From Alphaproteobacteria bacterium (GTDB lineage: Bacteria; Pseudomonadota; Alphaproteobacteria; Micropepsales; Micropepsaceae): 8,425 nucleotides of DNA. The position numbers were made by a program, and so were the translations under genes. Shown piece after piece: positions 6,331-8,425 of the stretch (position 1 is its first letter; every line of letters starts with the position of its first letter). The notes beneath the pieces are model-generated. The model did no database searches and was not told the DNA's origin. It worked only from the letters and a program-made list of their open reading frames with translations. The stretch is from positions 148 to 8,572 of the forward strand of contig PKWC01000152.1 in assembly GCA_003131925.1 (NCBI GenBank), read 5' to 3'.

Positions 6331-8394
6331 ATGAACCTCTCGATCGATTTCGCCCCACCGATTGCCGCGGCATGGATCTGGCTCATTGCAGGCCTGGCCG
6401 CCGTCTCGGTGCTCTATGCCTTGTGGCGGCGCGCGCGCGGCGCGCTGGCGAGAGCCGCCGCCTTCGCGATCGCCTGCGCAGCACTCGCCAATCCCCTCAT
6501 TGTGAGAGAGACGCGCGAACGTCTGCCCGATATCGTCGCCCTGATCGTCGATCATTCCTCGAGTATGGACATCGAACATCGCCGCGCGAAAGCAGATGAG
6601 GCAGCCGCCGAGATCGCAAAAAAACTTTCTTCGGACAAGACGATCGAATTGCGGCGCGCCGAAGTTACGTCGCCGCCGAATGAAGATACCGGCACGCAGC
6701 TGTTTGCGAGTCTGGCTTCCGCGCTCGCGAATGCACCGCCGAACCGGATAGGAGGCGCGATCGCCATCACCGACGGCGAAGTGCATGATGCGGATTCGGC
6801 GAACACCGCCAATCTGCACGCGCCCTTCCATGCGCTGATCGTCGGGCCACACGGAGAGCGGGATCGCAAGCTGGCGATCGTCAGTGCGGCACGTTATGCG
6901 ATCGTGGGGCAGACGTCAGAAATTGTCGTGAGAATCGACGATTTCGGCTCCGATTCGCCGGGCCCTGCGCAGGTCAATCTGCGCATCGGCGGCGTCGATG
7001 CGGGATCCCGCTTTCTGCCCACGGGCAAAGACACTGCAATCAGGTTTCCCATCCTTCACGGCGGCGAGAACGTCGTCGAGATCGAAGCACGGCCGGGTCC
7101 GTCGGAACTCACGCTGGCGAACAACCGCGCAGTCGTGACCGTTTATGGCGTGCGCGACCGTTTGCACGTGCTTCTGATTTCGGGTGAGCCCAATGCGGGC
7201 GAGCGCGTATGGCGCAGCCTGCTCAAATCCGATCCGTCGGTCGATCTCGTGCATTTCACCATCCTGCGGCCGCCGGACAAGCAGGATGCGACTCCGATCG
7301 ATCAGCTCTCGCTGATCGCTCCTCCAACGCGGGAGCTGTTCGTCGACAAGCTGGACAGCTTCGATCTGGTGATCTTCGATCGCTACAGCGAGCGCGGCGT
7401 TCTGCCTTTCGTCTATTTCGAGAACATCGCGCGCTATGTGCAGAACGGCGGCGCCCTTCTCATTTCGTCTGGCCCTGAATTCGCGTCGCCCACCAGCATT
7501 TTTCGCACGCCCCTCGCCGCCGTACTGCCGGCGCAACCCACCGGCGACGTGGTCCAGCAACCCTTCAAGCCGCTGGTGACCGCGCAAGGCGAAGCCCACC
7601 CCGTCACCCGCGGTCTGCAGGGCGAGAATGACGGAAGCAAGCCGCCCCTTTGGGGTCGATGGTTCCGGATCATCGGCGCGAACAAGGTCGCGGGAGAAAC
7701 GTTGATGTCGGGACCGGACGACAAGCCGTTGCTGGTTCTCGATCGGGTCGGCAAGGGCCGGGTGGCGGAAATCCTGTCCGATCAAGGATGGCTGTGGGCA
7801 CGCGGTTTCGAAGGCGGCGGCCCGCAGACCGAATTGCTGCGCCGGCTTGCCCATTGGCTGATGAAGGAGCCCGAACTCGAAGACGAGCGCCTCTCCATGT
7901 CGATCGCGAATGGCAAGCTCGCCGTCGAGCGGCAATCGATGTCGGACGCCCCAAAGCCCATCACTCTCACCTACCCTTCGGGCAAAACGCTCGCGCTCCA
8001 GCTCGAAAAATCGGAGCCCGGACTCTGGCATGGAAGCGCCAAGGCCGACGAGCTCGGCCTTTATCGGGCCAGCGACGGCACGCTGAGCGCGGTGACGGCG
8101 AGCGGACCACTCAACCCAAAAGAAGTTGCCGACATGCGCGCGACGGACACGATCCTGAAACCTGTCGCGCGCGCAACAGGCGGCTCCGTGCATTGGCTCG
8201 TGGATGGAGGCATTCGCCACATCAGGCGAACAGCGCCCGACCAACCGGCCTCAGGCGATGACTGGATCGGCCTACGCGCCAACGGCGCCTACCGCGTCAC
8301 GCACGTCGAACAGGAACCGCTGCTGCCGCCCTGGCTCGCACTCCTGCTCGTCCTCGGCTCGCTCCTGTTCGCATGGCGGATGGAGAGCAGGTAG
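6331..8394 (+). CDS. Membrane-anchored VWA protein with an amidotransferase-like domain
   Basis: A 687-residue membrane protein that I do not recognise by name; databases would probably call it a hypothetical membrane protein. Two N-terminal helices (about 14-30 and 41-55) are separated by RRARGALAR, a basic loop expected in the cytoplasm. Then comes a VWA domain with an intact metal motif, DHSSSM (74-79: D74, S76, S78), a threonine candidate T122 in GTQL, and TDG with D148 as the later acidic residue. A glutamine-amidotransferase-like segment lies at about 270-500, including FDLVIFDRYSERG (345-357) and IARYVQNGGALLISSG (366-381); where a catalytic cysteine would be expected there are serines. 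A single C-terminal helix (about 667-683) ends in RMESR. The bulk would be periplasmic. The ATG is 12 bases after the DUF4159 stop with only a weak site (GCAGG) before it. Last gene of the operon in the window. Confidence 0.88.
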   Translation: MNLSIDFAPPIAAAWIWLIAGLAAVSVLYALWRRARGALARAAAFAIACAALANPLIVRETRERLPDIVALIVDHSSSMDIEHRRAKADEAAAEIAKKLSSDKTIELRRAEVTSPPNEDTGTQLFASLASALANAPPNRIGGAIAITDGEVHDADSANTANLHAPFHALIVGPHGERDRKLAIVSAARYAIVGQTSEIVVRIDDFGSDSPGPAQVNLRIGGVDAGSRFLPTGKDTAIRFPILHGGENVVEIEARPGPSELTLANNRAVVTVYGVRDRLHVLLISGEPNAGERVWRSLLKSDPSVDLVHFTILRPPDKQDATPIDQLSLIAPPTRELFVDKLDSFDLVIFDRYSERGVLPFVYFENIARYVQNGGALLISSGPEFASPTSIFRTPLAAVLPAQPTGDVVQQPFKPLVTAQGEAHPVTRGLQGENDGSKPPLWGRWFRIIGANKVAGETLMSGPDDKPLLVLDRVGKGRVAEILSDQGWLWARGFEGGGPQTELLRRLAHWLMKEPELEDERLSMSIANGKLAVERQSMSDAPKPITLTYPSGKTLALQLEKSEPGLWHGSAKADELGLYRASDGTLSAVTASGPLNPKEVADMRATDTILKPVARATGGSVHWLVDGGIRHIRRTAPDQPASGDDWIGLRANGAYRVTHVEQEPLLPPWLALLLVLGSLLFAWRMESR
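7299..7318. repeat. Perfect 8-base hairpin inside the VWA gene
   Basis: CGATCAGC (7299-7306) and GCTGATCG (7311-7318) are perfect complements around the loop TCTC. In RNA this would be an 8-pair stem with a tetraloop. It encodes part of IDQLSLIA, between the VWA domain and the amidotransferase-like segment. No U run follows, so it is not a standard terminator. Confidence 0.35.
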
Positions 8395-8425
8395 AGCATT
8401 CGCACGTTCCCCACCCTTCGACAAG
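8395..8425. other. Non-coding tail with a possible arm of a dispersed repeat
   Basis: These 31 bases follow the last stop codon. The end, CCCTTCGACAAG (8414-8425), matches the left part of a short element I recall as frequent between genes in alphaproteobacteria (CCTTCGACAAGCTCAGG and its reverse complement). The window stops before the second half, so neither the repeat nor a terminator hairpin can be confirmed. Confidence 0.3.

Noticed and set aside
5398..6852. A 484-codon open frame on the minus strand.
   Set aside because: It lies opposite two clearly real genes, its translation is rich in Arg, Gly and His without recognisable domains, and long antisense frames are common in GC-rich DNA.
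6916..8244. A 442-codon open frame on the minus strand.
   Set aside because: It mirrors the VWA protein gene, has no recognisable motif and has the composition of an antisense shadow.

Overview
The window looks like a chromosomal housekeeping region of an alphaproteobacterium, probably Hyphomicrobiales or a close relative. This rests on high GC content, tightly overlapping genes, and the pairing of a tRNA CCA-adding enzyme, a DUF6111 membrane protein and a NudL-type Nudix hydrolase beside a MoxR/DUF58/DUF4159 cluster. The taxonomic guess is inference from gene content, not from a marker gene. I see no rRNA, tRNA, CRISPR array, insertion sequence or prophage gene.

Layout. Two operons diverge from a non-coding stretch at about 1450-1637 (1375-1637 if the Nudix gene uses its later start). 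The left operon runs leftwards: a Nudix CoA pyrophosphatase (1449-715), a DUF6111-type two-helix membrane protein (718-452) and the N-terminal third or so of CCA tRNA nucleotidyltransferase (455 to the left edge). These three are joined by 4-base ATGA overlaps. The right operon runs rightwards: a MoxR-family AAA+ ATPase (1638-2654), a DUF58 protein with a TTG start (2651-3586), a 911-residue BatA-N/DUF4159 membrane protein (3583-6318) and a 687-residue membrane-anchored von Willebrand factor A (VWA) protein (6331-8394). The first three are joined by 4-base overlaps and the last follows after 12 bases. The final 31 bases are non-coding and end in what may be the first arm of a dispersed repeat.

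How the genes may work together. The right operon is the recurring MoxR + DUF58 + VWA arrangement, related to the Bat (aerotolerance) and MoxR-VWA loci. A cytoplasmic AAA+ ATPase and a DUF58 partner would act on two large membrane proteins, whose predicted topology puts their big domains in the periplasm. The exact function of this alphaproteobacterial version is, as far as I know, not established, and it is the best candidate here for an undescribed system. The sequence shows three VWA-like domains in a row, of which only the last has an intact MIDAS metal site. It also shows three glutamine-amidotransferase-like segments without a nucleophilic cysteine, and a signal-peptide-like element inside the 911-residue protein that suggests an ancient gene fusion.
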